A stretch of 64,000 nt of DNA from Hymenopus coronatus (taxonomy: Eukaryota > Arthropoda > Insecta > Mantodea > Hymenopodidae): contig CM060896.1 in the NCBI GenBank assembly GCA_030762935.1, positions 8,384,501 through 8,448,500 on the forward strand, in the 5' to 3' direction. Position 1 is the stretch's first letter. Every line of letters begins with the position of its first letter. The position numbers and the translations under genes are program-made. The notes beneath the pieces are model-generated. The model was not told the DNA's origin. It searched no databases and saw only the letters and a list, made by a program, of their open reading frames with translations. Of this stretch, positions 1-9,789 are shown piece after piece.

Positions 1-60
1 ATATTCATGCCTACGAAGAATTAGAACGTGACAGTAGTGTGACATGATGCATGATAAGGT

Positions 61-462
61 GATAGGAGCGTTTTTCTATACAGAGTAGACCGTGACGTCA
101 GTCAAATACCTAGACATTTTGGTATTATATACAGTGCCACAATTTCCAGAAGATGTCATCTTTCAACATGAATTGTTCGTGAGTTTTTGGACAAAATATT
201 CCCCCAGCGGTGGATAGGCAGGTGTTGTGTCAAGCCATTGCCACCACAATCCCCGGATCTGATGCCCTTGGATTTTTACTTGTGGGGTCTTGTGAAGCAA
301 CATGTGTACAGTGAACGTATTAACGACATGAATCATTTAAAACAGAGAATCGCATACATCGTTCACTCTGTTACACCAGATGTTCTTAACCGTGTGTGGG
401 AAGAACTTGATTATTGTTTAGATCCATTCGACAAATGGAGCCATATCAAACTGCACTGAATA
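61..462 (+). pseudogene. IS630/mariner-like transposase, C-terminal fragment
   Basis: Remnant of a DDE transposase gene. The open part (187-459, 90 codons) carries PPQSPDLMPLDFYLWGLVKQ followed by a tail ending near the stop TGA at 457-459; this SPDL.PLDF.LWG block sits around the last catalytic residue in a widespread insect IS630/Tc1-mariner-like family. Upstream, 61-186 still reads as transposase in another frame (a strand with YLDILVLY and a degraded FQ.D.. block where the second catalytic Asp should lie), so at least one frameshift separates the parts and that Asp is lost. No terminal repeats are visible because the window begins inside the element. Family assignment is by motif only; it is certainly non-functional. 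Confidence 0.6.
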
Positions 463-1659
463 GGTATAAAACTTAGATCGTTTTCCTGGCACTTGGTGAA
501 GAGTTAAAATTTTCATCTTGTTTCGTTGCTTTCTTGTGACCGATCAAAGGTGCACCATGACTTTACAGACACACTGTGTGTGAACTATAATAAATCACTC
601 ATCACACTTGAAAATAAAGTGAAAACATACACTGGATAACTTTTACACAACAGAATACTTTGTCACAACGTGAACCACGTACACTTGATCACATTCGTGG
701 AAGTGGAGCATCGAGGTAAACAAGAACTAATAGTTCACAATCATATTTTTCATTAAAGGAACTGAAGTATGGGAAGAACACTGTATTGCATGCATCAGTT
801 TATAACTAAAATAATAAACATTAATTACTTGTTGCACTAAAATGTAAGGCTGAAATAAATATTTAATTAATTTCTACGAGTATTTAAATTCTGAAGCTGT
901 GCCGGTGTTTTTTCGCCTGATGCCAAAGCAAATATAAGGAAAAGGACTAACACTCGTAATGATTACAGTGAATCTCGTGCGCAAACCACATGGCGGAAAT
1001 GTTTAGCGTTTTTCTGAAGTACGTTTTGTGACCAGCCGCCATCTTGCGATCTACAAACTACCATATCACCAGGCAACATCTGTCAAATTAATTGCTTTCC
1101 CATATTTTTGAAGTAAAGAACAAAGAACATTAGAACAGTACTTAGCAGTTTTACTCTTCAACTTTAACATTAATTTTCTCTTTCTTGGGTTTTTAAGGAC
1201 AACACTATTATCGGTATGATTTTGCTTAGTGGCCTTTTCAGTTATTGTTTCACAAACAATTGGGATACTTCCACTATTTGGCGGTCTACGTCAAGATGTA
1301 GGACATTTTTGCAAATCAGAGGGATAAGCCGGAAACAAAGAACAAATATCTCCTTCTTTTAGTCTTCTGGTTTGTCCTGTTAAGTCCAAATTGCGGATGT
1401 AAAGTGTTATTACACACAGAATTCGGAATAGGTTGCCAATTTTGTCTGCGAATTGCCGTCACCCACACTTCTAAAGGACTTCCCGGGTTGGAAATCTACA
1501 ATTCACATACAGAATCTTTCTGTTGATAATCTATAACATATTTCACTATAGCGCCGAAAAATCACTAAATAAGTACACTAACCTGTGTAATGAAACATTT
1601 CATTTTCCTTGTTTTTTTTTTTTTTTTTTTTTTTTTTTGTTTATATATATATGAAGAAC
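463..1659. other. Intergenic stretch, no gene seen
   Basis: AT-rich sequence between the transposase remnant and the Polinton. I find no convincing coding region, tRNA or repeat family shared with the rest of the window. A poly(T) run lies at about 1612-1638, followed by a short (TA)n run. The last six bases (1660-1665) outside this interval are the target duplication of the Polinton. Confidence 0.5.
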
Positions 1660-1665
1660 CACAAG

Positions 1666-1836
1666 AGTAGTTATAGTCCGGATTATCCCATTGGATTAAC
1701 GTTAACCCTGCCGCTAGATGCGCTAGTTTTGCCGTTAATCCGCCTTAATCCGATGGATTAAGAGTGAGGGAGGTAACTTTGCAAAAGCGCCGTTAGAACG
1801 GAAGAATTATCGTAATCGCAAATGGGATAATCCGGG
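1666..1836 (+). repeat. Polinton left terminal inverted repeat
   Basis: Matches the reverse complement of 27052-27222. The repeat has its own internal symmetry: it opens with GGATTATCCCATTGGATTA and closes with the inverted equivalent (AATGGGATAATCCGGG at 1821-1836), and the GGATTA/TAATCC core recurs several times inside. Confidence 0.95.
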
Positions 1837-2090
1837 CTGCGGATTACCTTAGAAAGTGTTAATGTTGGAAGTGGATTAAGGTCACGTGACTTGGAGAAGT
1901 GTTGGATGAAGTGATGAGGACGTGAGTTTTGGTAGGAACGAGGTTAAAATGGGAAAATCCGGTTTGTGGATTACCTTGGAAAGTGTTGATGCTGGAAGTG
2001 GATTAAGGTTATGTGACTTGGAGAAGTGTTGGATGAAGCGATGAAGACGGGAGTTTGGGTAGGAAAGAGGGTTTGATATGTTGGAGAGAG
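1837..2090 (+). repeat. Two ~130-bp direct repeats inside the left end
   Basis: The block starting GGATTACCTTAGAAAGTGTT (about 1840) recurs at about 1970 as GGATTACCTTGGAAAGTGTT, and both continue through TGGAAGTGGATTAAGG, GACTTGGAGAAGTGTTGGATGAAG and a GAGTTTGGTAGGAA-like end. The repeat phase again uses the GGATTA word of the terminal repeat. Confidence 0.75.
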
Positions 2091-2446
2091 GTAAAAATGG
2101 GATGAGGAAGTGACGAGGAGGGTTTTTATTGGTTACAATAAGACGTGTTAAAATTGGTTGGAGGATGAAGGATAAAGAAAGGGGAGAAAAAGACGTGGGA
2201 TCATCGAAGTGATATGGTCGGGAGTTGGGAAGGGAAAGAGGGAGTGATTTGGAAGAACGCTGTAAAAATTGTATGAGGAAGTGACGTGGCGTGTTTTGAT
2301 TGGTGGAAATAAAAAGTATTATGATTGGTGGAGAGAATGAAATAAAACCTTGTGATTGGTGGGGAAAAGAAGCGATGTGATTGGCCGGGTGAGTGTAGTG
2401 GGTGATAAAGGTATAAAAGGGGTAAAGTGAGGGTGGATGTTGATAG
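2091..2446 (+). promoter_or_regulatory. Probable promoter: clustered ATTGGT boxes and TATA
   Basis: Inverted CCAAT boxes (ATTGGT) occur repeatedly in this stretch (near 2127, 2152, 2298, 2323, 2353), within a loose tandem repeat that includes the words GAGGAAGTGACG and GATTGGTGG. A TATAAAA box at 2412-2418 lies about 30 bases upstream of the ATG at 2447. This is a plausible polymerase II promoter for the cysteine-rich gene that follows; function is inferred from motifs and spacing only. Confidence 0.5.
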
Positions 2447-3668
2447 ATGGCAAGCCTGATTGTGTTAGTGATAGTGTTGGTGACGGCGGTGGTAGGTAGC
2501 GCGGAGAAAAGCTGCATAAGTTTTGGGAGGTGTGGGTTCGAGTTGAATGACGAGACGGGTCATTTGGAAAATGTGACGAGGTGCGATAAGGATTACGAAT
2601 TGTTGCCTAATTGCACGTGCGTGTAGCGGAAGGGTAGTGGGTGTAGGTTTGGATCTGATTATATTAACCTGGGGACACTTAAGAACGTGTATAATTATTT
2701 AAAGCCGATAACGAGATGTCACGAGATGTCAGAGGGGGCGAAGGTGTTCAGGGATAATGTATGGGGGTGTGAAGATTGGTCAGATGGAGTGTCCGGAGGG
2801 GTACGTTGTAAATGGAAGTTGTGGGTGTGAAAAAGCTAGAAAGAGCGAAGAGGGTGACAGGTGTAAATTGTTTAAAAAGCCTGTGAGCGACAACAGTTCG
2901 ATTCCCTGTGGAGATGATAGACTGTAGTTTGCTGATGAATACGGTAGAATTTCAGGAGGGATTGGAATGGAAATTGACACCGGAGGAGACGGAGTTGGTG
3001 ATGGCTTATAGCGTGGTAAATGAGATGAATTCCTATTTTTCTGAAAATGTTGTATACATATTTGGCGAATGTAGGAATGGCGAGTGGCAGTTAAGTCTGG
3101 ATGGAGGGATGAAAGTAAGTGGAAGGGTGAAGAGAGTGAGTAGGTGGTCTGCGGAGGGGAATTTGAAATAAATTCGGAGTGTAATGGAAATGGTGAGGAA
3201 GTTGGGAGGATGTCGGTCAATAGTATAAGAAAAGCGGCATCGGAGAGGTGTAAGAAGGGAATGAATTCAATGAAACAGAAAATGAAAAAGGACTGTGATA
3301 GCAAGGTGATAAAAAGGGAGATGGACGTTGCAAAGAAGGAGAAACGAGAATATGAGGAGAGTTCAAGAGGAATGCGGGAGATGGTGGAAAGAATGAAAAA
3401 AGAATTGGAAGAGAAAAAGTAGAATGTGACGAGACAGCAGGAATTAGTGAACAGAATAAAAGATAATGTGGTTAAACTTAACGATGAAGCATTAAAGAAA
3501 ATTATTGTGAAATTGGAAAATGAGTGTATTCGTTGCGTGGAGGAATTTCCTAATTATGAGGAAACGTACGACGAAGATCCTGTGGTAGAGGTGGAAGGAG
3601 TGCAAGCTAGTGAAGGGGATGGTGAAGAGGGAGGAGAGGAAGAGGAGTTAGAACTTGAGACGAAATGA
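2447..3668 (+). pseudogene. Unknown Polinton gene: signal peptide, Cys-rich region, coiled coil, acidic tail
   Basis: I do not recognise this gene. The ATG at 2447 follows a TATA box and starts a clear signal peptide (MASLIVLVIVLVTAVVGSA), then a cysteine-rich segment with several possible N-glycosylation sites (NVT, NCT), broken by TAG at 2624-2626. The reading moves to another frame near 2785 (more Cys, stop TAG at 2925-2927), to a third around 2908-3171, and finally to 3144-3668. The last part is rich in Lys/Glu with heptad-like spacing (coiled coil), has a TAG at 3420-3422, and ends in a Glu-rich tail. Whether this is one broken gene of about 400 codons or two adjacent genes is unclear. 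A secreted or virion-surface product is possible but is inference. Confidence 0.5.
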
Positions 3669-3975
3669 AAAGCATAAAGTAGCTGAAAGAGAATACAATA
3701 TAATATAACTTGTTGTACTCATTGTGGTTTACTTGTCTGCACGTATTGCGACACTTGAATTATTATTATTTTGAATTGCAATAGCAGTAGTTTGATAAAT
3801 ACTGTTTTTAGAAATATCTTACTCTTTTCTTATTTCTATAACTATTGAGACTGCTATGAAAATATGAGGAGCGGGAAAGGAAGCCTCCTAACTAGGTATA
3901 ATAAAAATAAGGTTAAATGAGATACACAAAGAATTAATTAAAATAAGAACTGAAGCTTTCCTGGCGAGGTATTAA

Positions 3976-4147
3976 TTCAAAATCTTCTCGGGCTTCTAGC
4001 CGGGTAAAAACTTGGCTTGACACCAACGTTTCGAAGAAGTGCATCTTCTTCGTCTTCAGGGTGAACTGATGGTTTCAGCTAGCGGAGACTGGTATTTATA
4101 AGAGCTGGGATGAAGCTAATATCTGATTGGTTCGCGTGATATTATGG
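3976..4147 (-). repeat. Penelope-like terminal arm (left)
   Basis: Inverted copy of 12107-12270: read on the minus strand it runs GCCATAATATCACGCGAACC, then a TATAAATA-containing stretch, a hammerhead-like motif (4020-4062) and CTAGAAGCCCGAGAAGATTTT. A shorter version of the same arm occurs at 50467-50588. Confidence 0.7.
4020..4062 (-). ncRNA. Hammerhead-ribozyme-like motif
   Basis: On the minus strand: CTGAAGA core, then GAAGAAG pairing with CTTCTTC across a small loop (stem II, with one extra C at its base), then GAAAC, a short possible stem III (AC...GT) and C at the cleavage position. Hammerhead motifs are known in Penelope-like terminal repeats. Activity is not shown; the extra base in stem II is a concern. 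Confidence 0.5.
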
Positions 4148-5843
4148 CCTTTTTTTTTAGCGATTTTTTTTTTTTTTTTTTTTTTGGAAAGGGGAGACAC
4201 AGAGAAAGTTGGAAGGTAGAAAGAATGGCTTATTTCGCCATTAGGTGAAGTGCGGGAATGGGAAGGATGTTACGGGTTCAAAGGAGATGTTCCGGAATGG
4301 TGAGGTTCCGCTGAGCACCCTCGACAGTGCGGGAGTTTACTGCTGGCCGAACTAAGCGGCAGCTCAGCAGAAGTGGAGAGAAGGTTCCGGGTGACAGACA
4401 TGACCGAGGCCCTGTCTGGCACCCGGGGAGTTAAGGAAGGTGTGAAGGGAGTTGTGGGTGTCTCTTTATTTGTTGCTATTTTGTGTTTTTCTTTTTTGAC
4501 CTTGATAAAGGCTTGTCATTGTGTGAGTGTCCTAAGGGAGGGAAATTTTCGTCTAGTTGGTCCAGGACATTGGTTTGTGGTGGAGTCCTGTGGTCAAGTG
4601 GTGTAAGAAGTTCTGTAAGTATTGGGGTAATGAAAGGGGAGAATGTCAGTGCAGTCTGGATGTTGATGTCTGTAGTCTGTTTGTGGGTGTGTGTGCTGTG
4701 TTTGGTGTCAGGTGTGCCGGTCAGAAGTTTGGTGTTTAGTGTGGTGGTCAGTCTAGAGAGGCCTTCGTCCAGGGATTTTTGAATGGCTGCTGCGTTGAGT
4801 TGTGAACTTTAGTTGGTGGTGAAGGTCCTTAGTGCATTTGCTGTTGCGGTGGTCATCTGCTGTAGGTCATGGATTCCGGCCTCAATGTCGTGTAGTCTGC
4901 GTGGTGTTGTACTTTGTGTCTCGGCGATGGCGGCGGTGATGGCAGTCAGCGCCTCCTCCAGTAGAGCCAATCGGGCGCTGATGTGCAGGACCTCGGAATG
5001 AAGGTCCTGCACGGCATCCTTCATGGAGCTGTCAGATGGCGCTGCTGTTGCTGGTTGCGGTGGAGTGTTGGTGATGGCTGTTGAACTTGTAGTGGCTGCT
5101 GATGCGGCGTTGACTGGACTTGGGTGTGGTGGTCGGCGTGTGCTTGGGTAGAGCGGGCACTGCGCTTGCCCCGTGAAATGGCCAAAGCCATCACACGTCG
5201 CGCAGTACCTGCGGCGGCGACGAAGATCATGGGCTGTGCATTCGGCAGTGAGGCTGCGGTAGCCACAGTAGTGGCAGCGCGGTGCAGCACTGCAAGCATC
5301 GGCGGTGTGGCCGAATGCACAGCAGCGGCGACATGGGAGCTGGCGACTACCTCTGCTGGCCTCAACTGTGTGACGGCGCCCACAGATGAGCAGACCGTCA
5401 GTCAAGGCTGCAGTGTAGTCGACTGTGTCGGCGAATTCGAGGCGCACCAATGGTGTTGGACCCCTCGAACTAGTGATGCGGGAAGCCCGTATCACTGAGG
5501 GCCACTGGTGGCGAGCCGCTGCGGTGATGAAGCGGCGGGGGAGGTCCCGCGTAACTCCCCGGATCACCGCGCTGTGCCTCGCAGGAAGCACAGGTTGGCT
5601 GGGCTGCGACGGCTGAGTTGAGCAAGGCTCGGTCAGAGCGGCGGTGGTTCGCAGTAGTCCGGCAAACGGCAAGGGGTCCAACTTCGGCGTGGCGGTGGTG
5701 GCATCCGGTTTGGAAGTGGTGTGTGTGACACTTCCGCTTGTTGCCAGAGTTTGTGTGTGCTGCGGTGTCTTGGATGATGGAGTTGGAGTTGCTGCCGAAG
5801 GCAGCGTCGGCGTGCTCAAACACAAAACATTAGCCGAATAACT
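4148..5843 (-). mobile_element. Jockey-like ORF1-only retroposon, minus copy
   Basis: Mirror-image relative of the unit at 5890-7799. Its poly(A) is the poly(T) at 4148-4186, its 3' region (4187-4800) parallels 7504-7778 of the plus unit, and its gag-like frame occupies 4809-5825. It is head-to-head with the plus unit, with about 45 bases of unrelated sequence between the two 5' ends. Confidence 0.75.
4809..5825 (-). CDS. Gag-like ORF1 protein with zinc knuckles (retroposon)
   Basis: A 338-codon open frame with a Ser/Thr/Pro/Ala-rich N-terminus, a central region beginning HSAVIRGVTRDLPRRF (about residue 85), then CCHC-type zinc knuckles (CRRCCAFGHTADAC, a CHYCG unit and CATCDGFGHFTGQAQC), and an Ala/Leu/Gln-rich possible coiled-coil tail. 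This is the layout of ORF1 nucleic-acid chaperones of Jockey-type LINEs, which bind the element RNA. Compared with the plus copy (5941-7503) it is shorter at both ends: the C-terminus stops about 100 codons early at a TAA near 4809, and the N-terminus differs. The start ATG at 5825 is the first in frame but may not be the original one. Confidence 0.75.
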   Translation of the reverse strand: MCLSTPTLPSAATPTPSSKTPQHTQTLATSGSVTHTTSKPDATTATPKLDPLPFAGLLRTTAALTEPCSTQPSQPSQPVLPARHSAVIRGVTRDLPRRFITAAARHQWPSVIRASRITSSRGPTPLVRLEFADTVDYTAALTDGLLICGRRHTVEASRGSRQLPCRRCCAFGHTADACSAAPRCHYCGYRSLTAECTAHDLRRRRRYCATCDGFGHFTGQAQCPLYPSTRRPPHPSPVNAASAATTSSTAITNTPPQPATAAPSDSSMKDAVQDLHSEVLHISARLALLEEALTAITAAIAETQSTTPRRLHDIEAGIHDLQQMTTATANALRTFTTN

Positions 5844-5889
5844 GCTATAAATTGTTTTCTACGAAGTCCGTGCCCATGTCTCAGTCATC

Positions 5890-7799
5890 TTAAATACTAG
5901 GCCATAACACAGGGCTTCGTCGTCGCCGCAGATCATCATCATGACCAAGAAGAAACGCCGAAACCAAACTGCCTCATACACCGCCGAAGCCACAGCCGAG
6001 TGCCAACCGGCCTTCTCGGCTGAGAGCAGTGCCACTCTTCCGCCTCCAGTCGCCGCAGCCACAGCCGAGCACCAACCGGCCTTCTCGGCTGAGAGCAGTG
6101 CCACCCTTCCGCCTCCAGCCGCCGCAGAATGCCGGCAGATGCAGCCGCACCTGCCGGCCAGCCAATCATCCACCGCCGAAGAAGTCCGGCAAATGCCGGC
6201 TTCTACACCCAACACCACTTTAGGACCAGAGCTTCCAGCCAACACCGTCACACCTTCCAAAGCAGCACCAACGCCTCCACAGCATCTGCCGCCACCGTCG
6301 CTTCTCATCAAGAGATACAGTGCAGTGATTAGGGGCGTCCCGCGTGACCTATCCAGTAGGCTCATCACCGCCGCAGCACGCCAGAGATGGCCCTCAGTAA
6401 TGAAGGCCTCAAGGATTATGTCCGCCAGAGGGATAACCCCTTTGGTACGGATTGTATTCGCCGTGGCCGGGGAACTCAATGCTGCCTTGCGCGAGGGCCT
6501 GCCCATGTTTGGGCGGCGCCTAAACATCGAGGCTAGCCGGGAACCCCGACCGACACCATGCCGCCGCTGCTGCGCATTCGGCCACACCGCCGACGCCTGC
6601 GCCGAGCTCCAACGGTGCCACTACTGTGGAGCGCCCAGATTGACAGCTGAATGCGCAGCTCATGATCTAAGATCTCGACGCCGGTACTGCGCCACCTGTG
6701 ATGGCCCTGGTCATTTCCCAGGACAGGCGCAGTGCCCCTATTACCCACGCAGTCGCCGCCACCTGACACCAGCCTCCGCCGCCACACCCTTAGACGAAAG
6801 GAAGAGGACCTCAACAACCACCACCTCGACGCAAGGCCCACTCAACCCTAGCAGACGCCGACCACCACACACAAGCCCAGTCAACGCCGCATCACCTCCA
6901 GCAGCCACTACAAGTCCAGCCATCACCAAAACTCCACCGCAACCAGCAACAGCAGCGCCATCTGACAGCTCCATAAAGGATGCCGTGCAGGACCTTCATT
7001 CCGAGGTCCTGCACATCAGCTCCCGACTGGCCCTACTGGAGGAGGCGCTGACTGCCATCACCGCTGCCATAGCCGAGACACAGACCACAACACCACGCAG
7101 ACTACACGACATTGAGGCCGGAATCCAGGACCTACAACAGATGACCACCACAACAGCAAATTCACTAAGGACCTTCACCACCAACGCAGCAGCTTCTCAA
7201 AAAAACCTGGACGAAGGCCTCTCTAGACTGACCACCACGCTAAACTCCAAACTTCTGACCGACATACCTGACACCAAAGACAGCACACAGACCCACAAAC
7301 AGACTACAGACATCAACATCCAGACTGCACTGACTTTTTCCCCCTTCATTACTCCAACACTCACAGAACTTCTCACACCACTTGAACACAGGACTCCACC
7401 ACAAAACGACGACCTGGACCAACCAGACCAAAATTTCCCTCCCTTAAGCCACACACACAAAGACAAGTCATTAAGATCAAAAAAGAAAAATAGTAACAAA
7501 TAAAGATAACACCCACAACTCCCATCAGACCTTCCTTAACTCCCCGGGTGGCAGCCAGGGCCTCGGTCATGACTGTCACCCGGAACAACCGATACCTTCT
7601 GCTGAGCCGCCAATTCGGCCAGCAGCAACCGCCGCACTAACGAGGGTGCTCAGCGGAACCTCCCTATCCCGACTTATCTCCTTCGAACCCGATACTTCCT
7701 TCCAAATCCCGCACTTCACCTAATGGCGAGATAAGCCATTCTTTCTACCTTCCAACTCTCTCTCTGTCTCCCCTTTCAAAAAAAAAAAAAAAAAAAAAA
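5890..7799 (+). mobile_element. Intact ORF1-only retroposon unit (unit 1)
   Basis: Begins GGCCATAACACAGGG, has a short 5' leader of about 50 bases, one uninterrupted ORF1 (5941-7503), a ~275-base 3' region and a poly(A) tract to 7799, after which the next unit starts directly with GCCATAACAC. No reverse transcriptase gene is present, so it would depend on an RT in trans, like other gag-only retroposons. Confidence 0.8.
5941..7503 (+). CDS. Gag-like ORF1 protein, intact (520 aa)
   Basis: Complete frame from ATG 5941 to TAA 7501-7503, the longest intact coding region in the window. N-terminus is basic (MTKKKRRNQ), followed by a Pro/Ala-rich segment with a tandem duplication of about 20 residues (ending FSAESSATLPPP twice), a conserved core RYSAVIRGVPRDLSSRLITA (about residue 125), zinc knuckles CRRCCAFGHTADAC, CHYCG and CATCDGPGHFPGQAQC (about residues 203-265), a Thr/Pro-rich linker, a probable coiled coil (about 350-415) and a lysine-rich end (SLRSKKKNSNK). 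Such proteins package LINE RNA. The lack of any stop, in contrast with neighbouring copies, suggests recent insertion or constraint; base composition is much richer in C than the flanking Polinton. Confidence 0.85.
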   Translation: MTKKKRRNQTASYTAEATAECQPAFSAESSATLPPPVAAATAEHQPAFSAESSATLPPPAAAECRQMQPHLPASQSSTAEEVRQMPASTPNTTLGPELPANTVTPSKAAPTPPQHLPPPSLLIKRYSAVIRGVPRDLSSRLITAAARQRWPSVMKASRIMSARGITPLVRIVFAVAGELNAALREGLPMFGRRLNIEASREPRPTPCRRCCAFGHTADACAELQRCHYCGAPRLTAECAAHDLRSRRRYCATCDGPGHFPGQAQCPYYPRSRRHLTPASAATPLDERKRTSTTTTSTQGPLNPSRRRPPHTSPVNAASPPAATTSPAITKTPPQPATAAPSDSSIKDAVQDLHSEVLHISSRLALLEEALTAITAAIAETQTTTPRRLHDIEAGIQDLQQMTTTTANSLRTFTTNAAASQKNLDEGLSRLTTTLNSKLLTDIPDTKDSTQTHKQTTDINIQTALTFSPFITPTLTELLTPLEHRTPPQNDDLDQPDQNFPPLSHTHKDKSLRSKKKNSNK

Positions 7800-7842
7800 G
7801 CCATAACACACACATTCGGAGCTTCTTCTTCGTCTCTTAAGG

Positions 7843-8963
7843 ATGGCTAAGAAGAGACAACGCAGACTCGCCGCTGCTAAGGCAGCACACGACGCCTCCT
7901 CCCCGGCAGCCGCCGAGGAGGTAGCAAATCCGAAGCCACCGGTCCCAGCAAGCCCTGCTTCGCCGCCGGCCGCCACCGCAGTCTCGCCGCAACTGCAGCC
8001 GCAGTTGCCGCCAACACCGCCACCACCGACGCCTCCGCCTAGCTCTACGACGCCGCCCCGGTACAGTGCCGTGGTACGGGGGGTCCCTAGGGACCTTACC
8101 ACCCGGCATCTGCTCACCGCCGTGCAGTCGCGGTGGCCTTCTTGCTTGAGGGCCACCCGCATTTACTGCGACCGGGGGCCAACGCCGCTCGTTCGTTTGG
8201 AGTTACAGGACCAGGCTGACCTGGAAGCTGCCTTGGCGTCAGGGTTGCCCTTATTAGGGCGACTTCTGGTCGTCGAGGCTAGCCGACAGGAACGCCATCG
8301 GCCCTGCCGACGCTGCTGTGCCTACGGCCACACAGCTGAAGTCTGCTCTTCGCCACCGAGGTGCCACTACTGCGGACCAACTCCACCACCACCGAGTGCA
8401 CTGGGCATGATCTCCGCCGTCGCCGCCGATTGTGTGCCACCTGTCGTGGCACAGCACACTACACAGGGCAAGCCCAGTGCCCTCTCTACCCAAGGAGCAG
8501 CACTTCCTCACCACCTCCTGCCTGCCGCACCACTCCACCGCAGAGATCAACCACTGAGGCCTCACCACCTGCACTCTCAACAGACGCAGCGACGCGAGAA
8601 GCCATTCAGGACCTCCATGCGGAGATCCTGAACGTCGGTGCTCGACTAGCTGCTCTGGAAGAGACATGCAGCCTCCTCACACAGAAGCTGCAGGAACTGC
8701 AAGCTTCCAACGCCGCAGCAGCCACCAGCCAGCAGACTACAGCCGCCGACCTGTCCACCAGGATCGACGCCCTAATGCAGCCTCTGAGGCAGGTTCTCCT
8801 GCAGCAAGCTGCATACTCTGCTGAGCTGTTTCAATCAAAACGACAGCAACCCAACACCGCTCCTCCTCCTGTACAGGCTGAGGGGCACGCACATCGGCCA
8901 CCAACACAATGGAAGACTACTGGGAGCTTCGCGGAGCAATTCCGAAGCAGGTATAATCCATAA
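7843..8963 (+). pseudogene. Gag-like ORF1 protein, one frameshift
   Basis: Reads from ATG 7843 (MAKKRQRRLAAAKAAHD) through a very Pro/Ala-rich region, the family core RYSAVVRGVPRDLTTRHLLT, and the zinc knuckles CRRCCAYGHTAEVC and CHYCG. Near 8370 the coding continues in a different frame (GHDLRRRRRLCATC, CATCRGTAHYTGQAQC), then a Leu/Gln-rich coiled-coil-like segment, ending with TAA at 8961-8963. Only this single indel breaks an otherwise open ~370-codon gene. The protein is clearly homologous to that at 5941-7503 but belongs to a separate subfamily, and its 3' region is of the other type. Confidence 0.75.
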
Positions 8964-9185
8964 GATCTACGTCTTATTCTCTCCTCTATTTCCACCTTCT
9001 ATTTCCTTACCAATATCACCTCTATTCCCTAGGCTACAGTCAGGTTCCATGGCTGTCAGCCTAGAAATAACCTTTCACCCGCTCCCGCACATTGTGCGGC
9101 AGCTTCCTACCTCTCGTCTACTAACGCGGGTGCATCAGCGGGACCGCGCAAAGCCACGTGATTCTCAACAAAACTACTGTTATAA

Positions 9186-9303
9186 CGTGGAGGGGTTTTT
9201 TAGTGGGTATGCCGCAATGAGGAAGCGGAGAGTCCCACATATCCTCCCAGCCATTGCACCTCGGCTGGGGGTTGAATGCGTAATGCATTTTTCCCCTCCA
9301 CGG
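9186..9303 (+). ncRNA. Conserved 3'-terminal RNA hairpin of the retroposon (copy in unit 2)
   Basis: CGTGGAGGGG near 9187 can pair with CCCCTCCACG just before the poly(A); a nested stem CAGCC...GGCTG lies inside. The same arrangement occurs at about 9632-9745 and 11970-12084 with compensating differences in the inner stem (CCAAGCC/GGCTTGG). Probably the structure recognised by the element's RT; role inferred. Confidence 0.65.
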
Positions 9304-9320
9304 TAAAAAAAAAAAAAAAA

Positions 9321-9758
9321 AGCCATAACTCATTCTAAACATATACAATAAGACTAAATTTAAGTGCATGTCAAATAACATTTTACCTAATATGACAAGC
9401 AGGCACACCCTGCAGAAATAGAACATAATCATTAACGAATAAAACACTTGCAAAGTAGCGCATGATTATCCACTGGTATTGTTCAGGTTTCATGGACAAT
9501 CCCAGTAAGTAGCATTAACGCGCTCGCATGCAATGCATGCCAGCTAAGTAGTTCTCACTTACTAACCGGGGTGCTATGCGGGACGCGACTAATGCATGTT
9601 TGCACGAAAGTACTCTATATAACGATTTACACGTGGAGGGGTTTTTAGTGGATATACTGCACTCTGCGGGGAGCTCCACATATCCCCCAAGCCATTGCAC
9701 TAAGGCTTGGGGTCGAATGCAGGACTGCATTTTTCCCCTCCACGGTAAAAAAAAAAGC
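9321..9758 (+). mobile_element. 5'-truncated retroposon unit 3 (3' region only)
   Basis: Begins GCCATAACTCATTC after the preceding poly(A). From about 9333 to 9745 it matches 11408-12084 of unit 4 apart from the SINE there, including the words CTAAACATATAC and TAACGCGCTCGCATGCAATG, the 3' hairpin and a short poly(A). Confidence 0.75.
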
Positions 9759-9789
9759 CATAATATTACGTGCTCATTAGTGGACATTG

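Larger units (their letters stand above)
7800..9320 (+). mobile_element. Jockey-like retroposon unit 2 (ORF1 subfamily 2)
   Basis: Starts GCCATAACACACACATTCGG immediately after the poly(A) of unit 1, carries a frameshifted ORF1 (7843-8963), a 3' region ending in the hairpin described at 9186-9303, and a poly(A) tract ending at 9320. No RT domain. Confidence 0.75.

Noticed and set aside
1882..3304. Minus-strand frames of 211 and 174 codons
   Set aside because: Low-complexity Ser/Pro/Phe content opposite a purine-rich plus strand with promoter boxes and a signal-peptide gene; no domain.
5974..7588. Many minus-strand open frames opposite the ORF1 gene
   Set aside because: They are antisense shadows of a C-rich coding region; the plus frame has zinc knuckles and the poly(A) orientation agrees with plus.
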